From Burkholderia ubonensis subsp. mesacidophila (GTDB lineage: Bacteria > Pseudomonadota > Gammaproteobacteria > Burkholderiales > Burkholderiaceae): DNA of 64,000 bases. The position numbers and the translations under genes are program-made. The notes beneath the pieces are model-generated. The model was not told the DNA's origin. It did not search any database and worked only from the letters and a program-made list of their open reading frames with translations. The DNA lies in contig NZ_CP020737.1 in NCBI RefSeq assembly GCF_002097715.1, positions 2,170,001-2,234,000 on the forward strand, given 5' to 3'. Positions 8,646-19,513 of the stretch are shown here, one piece after another; position 1 is the first letter of the stretch; every line of letters begins with the position of its first letter.

Positions 8646-10094
8646 TCAATGCGCAACGACGCGATTGCGCCCTTCGCGCTTCGCCTGGTACAACCGCTCG
8701 TCCACCGCGCGCAGCAGCGCGTCGACCGTGCTGCCGTCGATCCCGTACTGCGCGACGCCGACGCTGACCGTCACCTGCACCCGCTTGAAATCGAGCCCGA
8801 ACGGCGCGCTCGCGATCGACGAGCGCAGGCGCTCGGCCGTCATCCGCGCACCCTCGAGCGGCATCTCCGGCAGCAGCGCCATGAACTCCTCGCCGCCGAC
8901 CCGCGCAATCCCGCCCGCCGGCCGGACCACGAACTCCTCGCCACCGCCCCGCGCGCCCCCGCTCACCGGCCGGATCGCCTCGATGCATTGCCGCACGACG
9001 CCGCGCAACACCTCATCGCCGATCTGGTGCCCGTACGCGTCGTTGATGTTCTTGAAGTTGTCGAGATCGAACGCGAGCAGCGAGAACGGCTTGCCGTCGC
9101 GTTCCGCGCGCTGGATCTCGCGTTCGACGAGGCCGATGAACTGGCGGCGGTTCGACGCGCCGGTCAGCGGGTCGGTCGCCGCCAGGTATTCGAGTTTCTG
9201 GTTGGTGCGCCGCAGTTCCTGCAGCGCGCTCTCGGTGCGCGACATCGATTCCGACAGCCGGCTCATCAGGTCTTCCTGGCTGTAGATCGCCGAAAACGAA
9301 CGCGTGGTCTGCAGCGCCTGCACGACGCCGTAGCTGAGCAGGAAGAACCCGCCCGCGAAGATCGCATGCGCGAGCCACCACATGTGGTTCCACGGCTTGC
9401 CGAGAATGAACGCGAGCGACGACAGCGCGAACGCCGTGATCGACATCCCGTAGATCGCCATCAGCGGCGAGCGGATGCGCCGCGCGAGCAGCACGCCGAC
9501 GTTGAGCATCGAGAACACCATCGCGCCGCCTTCCATCGACAGGCGGGTGCCGAGCGCGCCGGCGACGGGCGAATACGCGAGATACGCGACCGCGGCATCG
9601 ACGACCAGGAAGAACACGACCCACGGCAGCCAGGTGCGCAGGCTCCTGCGCCGGTCGACGCGATCGGACGGCCGCGAATACGACATCAGGCCGGTCAGCA
9701 ACAGGATCGCCATCACGAGCCGCGATGCCGGGCCGTACAACAGGAACAGCCAGATGTTGTGATGTGCCATCCCGGTGAAGAGGCCGTGCAGCGCATAGAT
9801 CATCGCGAAGCCGAGAAAGCCGAGCGTCAGCCAGCGCAGCAGCGGTTCGCCGGACGAGCGGTAGCACACCCACGTCACGTACGTGACGAAGGCGCCCTCG
9901 AGCGTCGCCGCGGCAATCGCAATTTCATGGAACGCGTGGTTCTCGAACGTCAGGCGCGGATCGCCGAAGAACCACAGGTATGCAATGAGATAGGCTGGCA
10001 GCAGCGCGAACCCGATCAGCAGGCACTTCGCGTAGATCTTCGCGACGGCGCTGACAGCGCGCGGCGGCTCGCTTGCGGTGTATGTCGTGCTCAA
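8646..10094 (-). CDS. membrane diguanylate cyclase with duplicated GGEEF segment
   Basis: Predicted synthase of the second messenger c-di-GMP. About 482 residues: a multi-pass membrane region of roughly seven hydrophobic segments (from LLIGFALLPAYLIAYLWF to AHAIFAGGFFLLSYGVV), a short linker with coiled-coil character (SESMSRTESALQELRR), and a C-terminal GGDEF domain (ATDPLTGASNRR, FDLDNFKNINDAYGH). The signature loop occurs twice, as GGGEEFVV and VGGEEFMA, 16 residues apart. The usual RxxD inhibitory site is not seen before either copy (RPVS and RPAG). The start is uncertain: TTG at 10094 has a GGGGG run upstream; GTG at 10148 is an alternative. A promoter-like pair lies at 10245-10272. Confidence 0.85.
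   Translation of the reverse strand: MSTTYTASEPPRAVSAVAKIYAKCLLIGFALLPAYLIAYLWFFGDPRLTFENHAFHEIAIAAATLEGAFVTYVTWVCYRSSGEPLLRWLTLGFLGFAMIYALHGLFTGMAHHNIWLFLLYGPASRLVMAILLLTGLMSYSRPSDRVDRRRSLRTWLPWVVFFLVVDAAVAYLAYSPVAGALGTRLSMEGGAMVFSMLNVGVLLARRIRSPLMAIYGMSITAFALSSLAFILGKPWNHMWWLAHAIFAGGFFLLSYGVVQALQTTRSFSAIYSQEDLMSRLSESMSRTESALQELRRTNQKLEYLAATDPLTGASNRRQFIGLVEREIQRAERDGKPFSLLAFDLDNFKNINDAYGHQIGDEVLRGVVRQCIEAIRPVSGGARGGGEEFVVRPAGGIARVGGEEFMALLPEMPLEGARMTAERLRSSIASAPFGLDFKRVQVTVSVGVAQYGIDGSTVDALLRAVDERLYQAKREGRNRVVAH
8883..8978 (-). repeat. 48-bp in-frame tandem duplication over the GGEEF motif
   Basis: Two adjacent 48-base units (8883-8930 and 8931-8978), both beginning GAACTCCTCGCC on the plus strand, are about 80 percent identical. 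They encode RPVSGGARGGGEEFVV followed by RPAGGIARVGGEEFMA. The divergence between units indicates an old event or selection rather than an assembly stutter. Confidence 0.85.
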
Positions 10095-10244
10095 TTCGGC
10101 CCCCGATCGATCCGCTGCGTTGTTCGAACTCGAAACACGCCGGGTCACGACACATCGCCCGCCCCAGCCGACGGGGCATGCGCGGCGACTGTCTGCGCAA
10201 CGCGCGATCCGGCCCTCTATACCGAAAGGCAAATGTCAGAGGCT

Positions 10245-10272
10245 AGTATAGGTGGGGGGATTCGTTTGACAA
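10245..10272 (-). promoter_or_regulatory. sigma70-type promoter for the diguanylate cyclase
   Basis: On the minus strand TTGTCA (10272-10267), a 16-base spacer and TATACT (10250-10245) form a good sigma70 promoter. Transcription from it would start near 10238, leaving a leader of about 140 bases before the TTG at 10094. The 328-base gap 10095-10422 otherwise holds only this and the hairpin at 10381-10417. Confidence 0.55.
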
Positions 10273-10380
10273 GTAAGGGGAAACAGCATCGATTCGGCCG
10301 CGCGGATTGATTCGCGTCCCTATCGGATCGCGCGGATCGGACACCTTGTCGTATGCGGGTCGAGGTGCCTGCGCGCGCTT

Positions 10381-10417
10381 GCGCGTCCGGCGTGCGGGCA
10401 ACGCACGCCGGACGCGC
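10381..10417 (-). terminator. strong hairpin downstream of thiolase
   Basis: A perfect 16-bp inverted repeat (GCGCGTCCGGCGTGCG against CGCACGCCGGACGCGC) with a 5-base loop lies just after the thiolase stop. No T-run follows on the minus strand, so it may stabilise the mRNA 3' end rather than terminate by itself. Confidence 0.55.
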
Positions 10418-10422
10418 CAAGG

Positions 10423-11601
10423 TCAGACGATTTCGAACAGGCCGGCCGCGCCCTGCCCGCCGCCGATGCACATCGTCACGACCGCGTATTTCACGCCGCG
10501 CCGCTTGCCTTCGATCAGCGCATGGCCGGTCAGGCGCGCGCCCGACACGCCGTACGGATGCCCGACCGCGATCGCGCCGCCGTTCACGTTGAGCCGGTCC
10601 TCGGGAATGCCGAGTTTGTCGCGGCAATACAGCACCTGCACCGCGAATGCCTCGTTGAGCTCCCACAGACCGATGTCCTCGACCTTCAGCCCGGCCTGCT
10701 TCAGCAGCTTCGGCACCGCGAACACCGGGCCGATGCCCATCTCGTCCGGCTCGCAGCCGGCGACCGCGAAGCCGCGGAACACGCCGAGCGGCTGCAGGCC
10801 TTCCTTGTGCGCGGCATCGGCGCTCATCACCACGCACGCGGATGCGCCGTCGGAGAACTGGCTCGCGTTGCCTGCGGTGATCACACCGCCCGGCACGGCC
10901 GAGCGGATCTTCGACACGCCGTCGAGCGTCGTGTCCGGCCGGATGCCTTCATCGGCCGACACCGTCACTTCCTTCGTGAAGAGCCGCCCGGTCGCCTTGT
11001 CGGCAATGCCGGCGCGCACGGTGATCGGCACGATCTCGGCATCGAAGCGCCCCGCCGCCTGAGCGGCTGCCGCCCTCAGCTGCGACTGCACGCCGTATTC
11101 GTCCTGCCGCTCCTTCGAGATCCCGTAGCGCTTCGCGACGTTCTCCGCGGTCTGCAGCATGTTCCAGTAGATTTCCGGCTTGTGTTCGAGCAGCCAGCCC
11201 TCGTACGCCATGTGCCGGTTCATTTCGTTCTGCACGCACGAGATCGACTCGACGCCGCCCGCGACGTATACGTCGCCTTCGCCCGCGATGATCCGCTGCG
11301 CGGCGAGCGCGATCGTCTGCAGCCCGGACGAGCAGAAGCGGTTCACCGTCATGCCCGGCACGCTCACCGGCAGCCCCGCGCGCAGCGCGATCTGGCGCGC
11401 GATGTTGCCGCCCGTCGCGCCTTCCGGGTTCGCGCAGCCCATGATCACGTCCTCGACACGCGCGGGGTCGAGCCCGGTGCGTTCGAGCGCGGCGGCGACC
11501 ACGTGGCCGCCGAGCGTCGCGCCGTGCGTCATGTTGAAGGCCCCACGCCACGATTTCGCCAGCGGCGTGCGCGCAGTCGATACGATTACGGCTTCGGTCA
11601 T
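10423..11601 (-). CDS. acetyl-CoA C-acyltransferase (thiolase, FadA type)
   Basis: Catalyses thiolytic cleavage of 3-ketoacyl-CoA, the last step of beta-oxidation. The 392-residue product has all three catalytic elements: the nucleophile in [10 protein letters not shown] near residue 90, [10 protein letters not shown] near residue 350 with the active histidine, and the C-terminal CIGGGQG cysteine near residue 380. The start [17 protein letters not shown] is typical of the family. It lies last in a minus-strand series after the FadB-type gene and pncA, with gaps of 43 and 47 bases, so it probably supplies the thiolase partner of that FadB-type protein. A biosynthetic acetoacetyl-CoA thiolase role cannot be excluded from sequence alone. 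Confidence 0.92.
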   Translation of the reverse strand: MTEAVIVSTARTPLAKSWRGAFNMTHGATLGGHVVAAALERTGLDPARVEDVIMGCANPEGATGGNIARQIALRAGLPVSVPGMTVNRFCSSGLQTIALAAQRIIAGEGDVYVAGGVESISCVQNEMNRHMAYEGWLLEHKPEIYWNMLQTAENVAKRYGISKERQDEYGVQSQLRAAAAQAAGRFDAEIVPITVRAGIADKATGRLFTKEVTVSADEGIRPDTTLDGVSKIRSAVPGGVITAGNASQFSDGASACVVMSADAAHKEGLQPLGVFRGFAVAGCEPDEMGIGPVFAVPKLLKQAGLKVEDIGLWELNEAFAVQVLYCRDKLGIPEDRLNVNGGAIAVGHPYGVSGARLTGHALIEGKRRGVKYAVVTMCIGGGQGAAGLFEIV

Positions 11602-11648
11602 GCGAGTCTCCTTCCTGTTCCTGCTTCCTGGATGAATGAGTGAATGCG

Positions 11649-12281
11649 CTACGCCGCCGGGCGCGCGCCGGCGGACGTGACGCGTGCCACGCCCGCCGCC
11701 TGCAGTTGTTGCCATGCGTTCGCGAGCGAGCCGTTCAGGTCGATCGCGCGGCATGCGTCGTCGATCACCGCTGCGTCGAAGCCGGCCGCGCGCGCGTCGA
11801 GCGCCGACCACGCGACGCAATAGTCGGTCGCGAGCCCGCAGCACCACACGCGCTTCGCGCCGAGTTCGCGCAGGTAGCCGGCGAGGCCCGTGCGCGTCGT
11901 GCGATCGGCTTCGACGAATGCGGAATAGCTGTCGACCTGCGCGTCACCGCCCTTGCGGATCACGAGCCGCGCGTGCGCAATGTCGAGGTCGCGATGCAGC
12001 GCCGCGCCGTCGGTGTCCTGCACGCAATGCACGGGCCACAGCACCTGTTCGCCGTACGGCAGCGCGAGCGTCGAGAACGGCTCGCGCCCCGGATGGTTCG
12101 CCGCGAACGACACGTGGTCGCGCGGATGCCAGTCCTGTGTCAGCACCACCTGGTCGAAACGCGCGGCGAGCGCATTGATGACCGGCACGACCGCATCGCC
12201 GTCCGGCACCGCGAGCGCGCCGCCGGGCATGAAGTCGTATTGCACGTCGATCACGAGCAGAACGTCGTCGGTGTGTTTCAT
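11649..12281 (-). CDS. pncA: nicotinamidase
   Basis: Hydrolyses nicotinamide to nicotinate in NAD salvage (and activates pyrazinamide in some bacteria). The 210-residue product shows the isochorismatase-fold triad: aspartate in [14 protein letters not shown] near residue 10, lysine in LVIRKGGD near residue 110, and cysteine in [13 protein letters not shown] near residue 155. The metal-binding D-x-H-x2-x-H pattern is seen in [13 protein letters not shown]. It sits between the FadB-type gene and the thiolase on the same strand with short gaps, an odd place for an NAD salvage gene. No signal peptide. Confidence 0.93.
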   Translation of the reverse strand: MKHTDDVLLVIDVQYDFMPGGALAVPDGDAVVPVINALAARFDQVVLTQDWHPRDHVSFAANHPGREPFSTLALPYGEQVLWPVHCVQDTDGAALHRDLDIAHARLVIRKGGDAQVDSYSAFVEADRTTRTGLAGYLRELGAKRVWCCGLATDYCVAWSALDARAAGFDAAVIDDACRAIDLNGSLANAWQQLQAAGVARVTSAGARPAA

Positions 12282-12324
12282 CGCGTTTCTCCTAAATTCA
12301 CCGCGCAGCCGCGCTGTCGCGCCG

Positions 12325-14409
12325 TCAGCCGTTGAAGCCGCGGCCGGCCTGCGCGAGTTCGGCGATCGACGGCGCGAGCTGCCACGCATCGCCGTTCGCG
12401 GCGGCCGCATAGCGGCGGATCGCCCGCTCGACGTTGTAGAGGCCGACCGTGTCCGCGTACAGCATCGGGCCGCCGCGCCACAGCGGGAAGCCGTAGCCGG
12501 TCAGGTACACCATGTCGATGTCGGATGCCTTCGACGCGATCTTCTCCTCGAGAATCTTCGCGCCTTCGTTGACGAGCGCGAACACGAGCCGCTCGACGAT
12601 CTCGTCGTCGCCGATCTTGCGCCGCTCGACGCCGCGCTCCTGCGAATACGCGACGATCATCTCGTCGACGAGCGCCGACGGCTTCGCCTTGCGGTCGCCC
12701 GGCGCATAGTCGTACCAGCCCGCGCCGGTCTTCTGTCCGAAGCGGCCCTGCTCGCACAGGCGATCGGCGATCTTCGAGTAATGGAGGTCCGGCTTCTCGA
12801 CGTAGCGGCGTTTGCGGATCGCCCAGCCGATGTCGTTGCCGGCGAGGTCGCTCATCCGGAACGGGCCCATCGCGAACCCGAACTTCTCGATCGCGCGGTC
12901 GACCTGCGCGGGCAGCGCGCCTTCCTCGAGCAGGAACAGCGCCTGGCGGATGTACTGCTCGATCATCCGGTTGCCGATGAAGCCGTCGCACACGCCCGAC
13001 ACCACCGCGGTCTTGCGGATCTTCTTCGCGATCGCCATCACGGTCGCGAGCACGTCCTTCGCGGTCGCCTCGCCGCGCACGACCTCGAGCAGCTTCATCA
13101 CGTTCGCCGGGCTGAAGAAATGCATGCCGACGACGTCCTGCGGCCGCTTCGTGAACGCGGCGATCCTGTTCACGTCGAGCGTCGACGTGTTCGACGCGAG
13201 GATCGCGCCCGGTTTCGCGACTTCGTCGAGCTGGCGGAACACCTGCTCCTTCACGCCGAGCTCCTCGAACACGGCCTCGATGATCAGGTCGGCGTCCTTC
13301 AGGTCGGCGTAGGACAGCGTCGGCGTGATCAGCGCCATGCGCGCGTCGAGCTTTTCCTGCGTGAGCTTGCCCTTCTTCACCTGCGCGTCGTAGTTCTTGC
13401 GGATCGTCGCCAGCCCGCGGTCGAGCGCGTCCTGCTTCGTTTCGAGCAGCATGACGGGCAGGCCCGCGTTCACGAAGTTCATCGCGATACCGCCGCCCAT
13501 CGTGCCCGCGCCGATCACCGCCACCTTGCGGATCTCGCGCACCGGCGTGTCGGCCGGCACGTCGGGAATCTTGCTCGCCGCACGCTCGCCGAAGAACGCG
13601 TGCCGCAGCGCACGGCTTTCCGGCGTCATCATCAGCGCGACGAACCCGTCGCGCTCCGCGATGACGCCCCGGTCGAAGCCGTTCAGCACGCCCGCCTCGA
13701 TCGCGTCGATGCACTTGTGCGGCGCCGGGAAGTTCGGCGCGGCGGCTTGCGCCGAGTTGCGCGCGAACTGGATGAAGCCCGCGGCGTTCTCGTGGACGAT
13801 CTTGCGGTCGCGCACGCGCGGATGCGGCCCCGCCTGCGCGCCGACCTTGCGGGCGAGCGCGACGGCCGCGTCGAGCAGGTCGCCCTCGGCCATCTCGTCG
13901 AACAGCCCGCTCTTCGCGAGCTGCTCGGACGGCACCGGCGCGCCCGATACGATCATGTTCAGCGCGGTCTCGAGCCCGACCGCGCGCGGCAGGCGCTGCG
14001 TGCCGCCCGCGCCCGGCAGCAGCCCGAGCTTGACCTCCGGCAGCGCGATCTGCGCGCCGCTCGCCGCGATCCGGTAATGCGCGCCGAGCGCGAGCTCGAG
14101 GCCGCCGCCCATCGCGACGCTGTGGATCGCCGCGACGACCGGCTTCGCGCTCGCCTCCACCGTGCGGATCACGGTGTGCAGCGTCGGCTCCTGCAGCGCC
14201 TTCGGGGTGTTGAATTCGGTGATGTCGGCGCCGCCCGAGAATGCGCGGCCTGCGCCCGTCAGCACGATCGCGGCGACCGCCGGATCCTGCGCGGCGCGAT
14301 CGAGCCCTTCCATGATGCCGAGCCGGGTCGACAGACCGAGCCCGTTGACGGGCGGATTGTTGAGCGTGATGACGGCGACGCCGTCGCGAATCGAGTAATC
14401 CACTGCCAT
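12325..14409 (-). CDS. FadB/FadJ-type enoyl-CoA hydratase / 3-hydroxyacyl-CoA dehydrogenase
   Basis: Multifunctional beta-oxidation protein of 694 residues. The N-terminal crotonase domain (about 1-190) carries AFSGGADITEF and the hydratase glutamates in SVAMGGGLELALG and PEVKLGLLPGAGGTQRLPR. The NAD-binding dehydrogenase domain begins near residue 295 with VAVIGAGTMGGGIAMNFVNAG and includes ASNTSTLDVNRIA and GMHFFSPANVMKLLEVVRG with the catalytic histidine; the C-terminal HCDH domains follow (CDGFIGNR, NDIGWAIRKRRY). It should act with the thiolase at 10423-11601. An inverted repeat (14519-14540) about 110 bases upstream could be a fatty-acid-responsive operator. It resembles FadJ/FadB; I do not assign one symbol. 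Confidence 0.93.
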   Translation of the reverse strand: MAVDYSIRDGVAVITLNNPPVNGLGLSTRLGIMEGLDRAAQDPAVAAIVLTGAGRAFSGGADITEFNTPKALQEPTLHTVIRTVEASAKPVVAAIHSVAMGGGLELALGAHYRIAASGAQIALPEVKLGLLPGAGGTQRLPRAVGLETALNMIVSGAPVPSEQLAKSGLFDEMAEGDLLDAAVALARKVGAQAGPHPRVRDRKIVHENAAGFIQFARNSAQAAAPNFPAPHKCIDAIEAGVLNGFDRGVIAERDGFVALMMTPESRALRHAFFGERAASKIPDVPADTPVREIRKVAVIGAGTMGGGIAMNFVNAGLPVMLLETKQDALDRGLATIRKNYDAQVKKGKLTQEKLDARMALITPTLSYADLKDADLIIEAVFEELGVKEQVFRQLDEVAKPGAILASNTSTLDVNRIAAFTKRPQDVVGMHFFSPANVMKLLEVVRGEATAKDVLATVMAIAKKIRKTAVVSGVCDGFIGNRMIEQYIRQALFLLEEGALPAQVDRAIEKFGFAMGPFRMSDLAGNDIGWAIRKRRYVEKPDLHYSKIADRLCEQGRFGQKTGAGWYDYAPGDRKAKPSALVDEMIVAYSQERGVERRKIGDDEIVERLVFALVNEGAKILEEKIASKASDIDMVYLTGYGFPLWRGGPMLYADTVGLYNVERAIRRYAAAANGDAWQLAPSIAELAQAGRGFNG

Positions 14410-14518
14410 CTGTCTGCCTCCATGCGTCGCGCGCCGGGGTGGCTGCGCTTCATTGTGCGCGGGTGAACAGCCGCTTGTCCAAGACGAACGGAGGCAGCAT
14501 ACAACGAAAAAGCACGGT

Positions 14519-14540
14519 CGTTCAATTTGAATTTTGAACG
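14519..14540 (-). promoter_or_regulatory. inverted-repeat operator candidate upstream of fadB-type gene
   Basis: CGTTCAA, eight bases, TTGAACG: a perfect 7-bp inverted repeat in a locally AT-rich stretch about 110 bases upstream of the FadB-type start codon. TetR-type fatty-acid regulators such as PsrA/FadR bind palindromes of this general kind; the specific regulator is inferred, not seen. Confidence 0.45.
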
Positions 14541-14688
14541 TGATCCGGGGACGGATCCGCGCGCCGTGGAGCACGCGAGCGACGGCACACGGCCCCGCCG
14601 CGGCGAGCGCAGGCGGGCGTCAGGTCGGCAGCAGATGAAACGTGTCCCGGTGCGCCACCCGTCGGCACACCCGGGTGCGGTGCGAACG

Positions 14689-16326
14689 CTAGCAGACCGC
14701 CGTCGGCAGCGCGTAGTCCCGGAACATGTCGCGCAGCTTCAGCTTCTGCAGCTTGCCCGTAGCGGTATGCGGCAGCGCGTCGACGAACACGACGTCATCG
14801 GGAATCCACCATTTCGCGACCTTGCCGTCATAGAACGCGAGCAGTGCTTCGCGGCTCACGTCGGCGCCGCTCCGCAGGACGACGACCAGCAGCGGCCGCT
14901 CGGTCCACTTCGGATGCGCGCAGGCGATGCACGCGGCCTCGGCGACCGCCGGATGCGCGATCGCGACGTTCTCGATGTCGATCGAGCTGATCCACTCGCC
15001 GCCCGACTTGATCACGTCCTTGCTGCGGTCGGTGATCTGCAGGAAGCCGTCCGGATCGATCGTCGCGACGTCGCCGGTCGGGAACCAGCCGTCCGCGAGC
15101 GGCGACGCGTCGCTGCGGAAGTAGTGGTCGACCACCCATGGCCCGCGCACCTGCAGCTCGCCGAACGCGACGCCGTCCCACGGCAATTCGCGGCCGTCGT
15201 CGCCGACGATCCGCATGTCGACGCCGCAGATCACGCGCCCCTGCTTCTCGAGCAGCTTGCGCTGCGCGTCGGGCGGACGCTGCGACTGCGCCCAGGTCAG
15301 CTTCGCGAGCGTGCCGAGCGGCGACATCTCGGTCATGCCCCACGCGTGGATCACGCGCACGTCGTACTCGTCCTCGAACGTGCGCAGCATCGCCGGCGGG
15401 CACGCGGAGCCGCCGATCACGGTGCGCTCGAGCGTCGAGAAGCGCACGCCCGCCTCGCGCATGTAGTTGAGCAGGCCGAGCCACACGGTCGGCACGCCCG
15501 CCGAGAAGGTCACGCGCTCGGCCTCCATCAGCGTGTACAGCGACTTGCCGTCGAGGTCCTTGCCGGGCAGCACGAGCTTGCCGCCCGTGAGCGGCACCGA
15601 GTAAGGCAGCCCCCACGCGTTGACATGGAACATCGGCACGACGGGCAGCACCGCGTCCATCGCGGACAGGTTCATCGCGTCGGGCAGCGCCGCGCCGTAC
15701 GCATGCAGCACGGTCGAGCGATGCGAATACAGCACGCCCTTCGGGTTGCCGGTCGTGCCCGACGTGTAGCAGAGCCCCGACGCCTGCTGCTCGTCGAGTC
15801 GCGGCCAGTCGTAGCGGCCGTCCTCCGCTTCGACGAGCGTCTCGTAGCATAGGTATGGCGTCGCGCCGGCGGGCAGGTGCGCGGCGTCGGTCATCGCGAT
15901 CCAGCCCTGCACGTGCGGACATTGCGGCGCAAGCGCGTCGACGAGCGGCGCGAAATTGATGTCGAAGAAGACGTAGCGGTCTTCCGCGTGGTTGACGATA
16001 TAGGCGATCTGCTCGGGAAACAGGCGCGGGTTGATCGTGTGGCAGACGGCGCCCATGCCGCTGATCCCGTAGTACGCCTCGAGGTGCCGGTAGCCGTTCC
16101 ACGCGAGCGTGCCGACGCGCTCGCCCGCAGCGACGCCGAGCCGCGCGAGCGCCTGCGCGAGCTGCTTCGCGCGCCGTTCGCAGTCGCGATACGTGTAGCG
16201 ATGCAGGTCGCCCTCGATCCGCTTCGACACGATCTCGACCTCGCCCGCGTGACGCGCGGCATGCGTGATCAACGAGGACACCAGGAGCGGCATGTCCATC
16301 ATCTGGCCCAGCAACGGCTTACCCAT
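14689..16326 (-). CDS. acyl-CoA synthetase (AMP-forming), long-chain or methylthiopropionate type
   Basis: Activates a carboxylic acid to its CoA thioester through an acyl-AMP. The 545-residue ANL-family enzyme has the P-loop-like motif [18 protein letters not shown] near residue 180, the A5 motif [12 protein letters not shown] near residue 335, the hinge region [20 protein letters not shown] near residue 425, and the catalytic lysine in [13 protein letters not shown] near the C-terminus. Relatives are annotated as medium/long-chain fatty-acyl-CoA ligases or 3-(methylthio)propionyl-CoA ligase (DmdB); sequence does not decide. It lies upstream of the FadB-type gene on the same strand (279 bases apart) and divergent from selO, consistent with feeding beta-oxidation. 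Confidence 0.88.
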   Translation of the reverse strand: MGKPLLGQMMDMPLLVSSLITHAARHAGEVEIVSKRIEGDLHRYTYRDCERRAKQLAQALARLGVAAGERVGTLAWNGYRHLEAYYGISGMGAVCHTINPRLFPEQIAYIVNHAEDRYVFFDINFAPLVDALAPQCPHVQGWIAMTDAAHLPAGATPYLCYETLVEAEDGRYDWPRLDEQQASGLCYTSGTTGNPKGVLYSHRSTVLHAYGAALPDAMNLSAMDAVLPVVPMFHVNAWGLPYSVPLTGGKLVLPGKDLDGKSLYTLMEAERVTFSAGVPTVWLGLLNYMREAGVRFSTLERTVIGGSACPPAMLRTFEDEYDVRVIHAWGMTEMSPLGTLAKLTWAQSQRPPDAQRKLLEKQGRVICGVDMRIVGDDGRELPWDGVAFGELQVRGPWVVDHYFRSDASPLADGWFPTGDVATIDPDGFLQITDRSKDVIKSGGEWISSIDIENVAIAHPAVAEAACIACAHPKWTERPLLVVVLRSGADVSREALLAFYDGKVAKWWIPDDVVFVDALPHTATGKLQKLKLRDMFRDYALPTAVC

Positions 16327-16478
16327 CGTCTTGTTCTCCCGGAAGGACGCGAATCGGTGTACAGCCTCGGGCCGGCGCAAGCCCGTCAACCGCGCGGGCC
16401 GGCGCTGCGGCCCGGCGCGCCGCCATGCGGGCGGCGCGGCGCCGCCTTACAATATCGGCTAAACCAGAGGCGCTCAAC

Positions 16479-18056
<1,578 letters not shown>

Positions 18057-18094
18057 CGCCCGCGTCCCGACCGTTCCATCAGGAGAAACGACCC

Positions 18095-18526
18095 ATGTCC
18101 CACGATTCAGACGACAAGTCCTATCCGTACCAGAAGGACGACGAGGATCTGCGCCGCCGGCTCACGCCGATGCAGTACGAAGTCACGCAGCACGCGGCGA
18201 CCGAGCGCGCGTTCACCGGCGAATTCACCGACACGGAAGACGCCGGCATCTACAAGTGCGTCGTGTGCAGCACGCCGCTGTTCGAATCCGGCGCGAAATT
18301 CCATTCCGGCTGCGGCTGGCCCAGCTACTTCAAGCCGCTCAACGGCGAGGTGATCGACGAAGTGATGGACTATACGCACGGGATGGTGCGCGTCGAGGTC
18401 CGCTGCAACCATTGCGGCGCGCATCTCGGCCACGTGTTCGAGGACGGCCCGCGCGACAAGACCGGCTTGCGGTACTGCATCAATTCGGCTGCGTTAAACT
18501 TCGACTCCCGACCGGAAGACGAATAA
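18095..18526 (+). CDS. msrB: peptide-methionine (R)-S-oxide reductase
   Basis: Reduces the R-epimer of methionine sulfoxide in proteins, with thioredoxin as reductant. The 143-residue product carries the two zinc Cys-x2-Cys pairs (CVVCSTPLF and [10 protein letters not shown]), the GCGWPSYF substrate segment, and the catalytic cysteine in [11 protein letters not shown] near the C-terminus. A good AGGAG Shine-Dalgarno sits nine bases upstream of the ATG. No signal peptide, so cytoplasmic. It follows selO and both act in oxidative-damage responses. Confidence 0.96.
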   Translation: MSHDSDDKSYPYQKDDEDLRRRLTPMQYEVTQHAATERAFTGEFTDTEDAGIYKCVVCSTPLFESGAKFHSGCGWPSYFKPLNGEVIDEVMDYTHGMVRVEVRCNHCGAHLGHVFEDGPRDKTGLRYCINSAALNFDSRPEDE

Positions 18527-18612
18527 GCGGCGTCCGGGCGAATCGGACCGGCGCCTCGACCGGGCGCCCCCGATTCGCGACGACGGCGCCCGGCGGGTCC
18601 CTACAACGGTGA

Positions 18613-18633
18613 GAGGCCGCGCAAGCGGCCTTT
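18613..18633 (+). terminator. weak hairpin between msrB and yciB
   Basis: GAGGCCGC, GCAA loop, GCGGCCTTTC: a 6-bp GC stem followed by only three Ts, 20 bases before yciB. It may give partial termination after msrB. Confidence 0.4.
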
Positions 18634-18651
18634 CACGCAGCTGCGATCACC

Positions 18652-19182
18652 ATGAAATTCCTGTTCGATCTGTTTCCGATCATCCTGTTTTTCGCCGCCT
18701 TCAAGGTGTGGGATATCTTCACCGCGACCGCCGTCGCGATCGTCGCGACGCTGATTCAAGTCGCGTGGGTGGCTTTCCGGCACCGGAAGGTCGACACGCT
18801 GCAGTGGGTCAGCCTCGGACTGATCGTCGTGTTCGGCGGCGCGACGCTCGTGCTGCACAACCAGAAATTCATTCAGTGGAAATTGACCGTGCTTTACTGG
18901 CTATTCGCAATCGGCCTGCTCGCCGCGCGCTATGCGTTCGGCAACAACCTGATCGAGAAGATGATGGGCAAGCAGCTCACGCTGCCGCATCCCGTCTGGG
19001 ACAGGCTCAACGTCGCATGGTCGCTGTTCTTCGCGGCGCTCGGCGCGGTCAACCTGTACGTGATGCGCAACTTCACCGAGTCGCAGTGGGTGAACTTCAA
19101 GCTGTTCGGCACGACGGGCGCAATGGTCGTATTCATCATCCTGCAGAGCCTCTGGCTCGCGAAATACCTGAAGGACGAGTGA
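18652..19182 (+). CDS. yciB: inner-membrane septation protein YciB (IspZ/ISPA family)
   Basis: A 176-residue polytopic inner-membrane protein of the YciB family, implicated in cell-envelope synthesis and septation (Shigella IspZ mutants cannot divide normally). At least five hydrophobic helices are visible, the first in [19 protein letters not shown], which is the family hallmark N-terminus, followed by [17 protein letters not shown] and ending [19 protein letters not shown] and [15 protein letters not shown]. The stop overlaps the bolA region by spacing of only one base (TGACATG), so translation of the two is coupled. Confidence 0.93.
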   Translation: MKFLFDLFPIILFFAAFKVWDIFTATAVAIVATLIQVAWVAFRHRKVDTLQWVSLGLIVVFGGATLVLHNQKFIQWKLTVLYWLFAIGLLAARYAFGNNLIEKMMGKQLTLPHPVWDRLNVAWSLFFAALGAVNLYVMRNFTESQWVNFKLFGTTGAMVVFIILQSLWLAKYLKDE

Positions 19183-19183
19183 C

Positions 19184-19504
19184 ATGACGGACGCCTTCCT
19201 CCACGCGTCGCCTGACGCGCGCATCGCGCTGATCGAGGCGCGCCTCACCGCCGCGCTCGCGCCCGCGTCGCTCGCGGTGCGCGACGACAGCGCGCAGCAC
19301 GCGGGCCACGCGGGCGCGGCCGCCGGCGGCCACTACACGGTCACGATCGTATCCGCCGCGTTCGCCGGCAAGGCGCGCGTCGCGCGGCACCGGCTGGTGT
19401 ATGATGCGCTCGCTGATGCGATGCAGCGCGGCATTCACGCGCTCGCGATCGTGGCGTACACGCCCGAAGAATTCAACGAATCTTCAAACAAGTCGTCTCA
19501 TTAG
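19184..19504 (+). CDS. BolA family protein
   Basis: A 106-residue BolA-like protein. These partner monothiol glutaredoxins in iron-sulfur trafficking and, in E. coli, act in morphology regulation. Family features are LVVRDDSAQHAGHAG-like sequence (here LAVRDDSAQHAGHAG) with conserved histidines, HYTVTIVSAAFAGKARVARHRLVYDAL and the IHALAIVAYTPEEF end. A low-complexity AGHAGAAAGG stretch is normal for proteobacterial members. It directly follows yciB and precedes the parvulin gene by nine bases, so the three form an operon. Confidence 0.9.
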   Translation: MTDAFLHASPDARIALIEARLTAALAPASLAVRDDSAQHAGHAGAAAGGHYTVTIVSAAFAGKARVARHRLVYDALADAMQRGIHALAIVAYTPEEFNESSNKSSH

Positions 19505-19513
19505 GAATTCCCG

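Noticed and set aside
19250..19345. Low-complexity Ala/Gly/His stretch in the BolA protein as an unusual insertion
   Set aside because: The AGHAG segment with conserved histidines is a normal family feature; the extra alanines are within usual variation.
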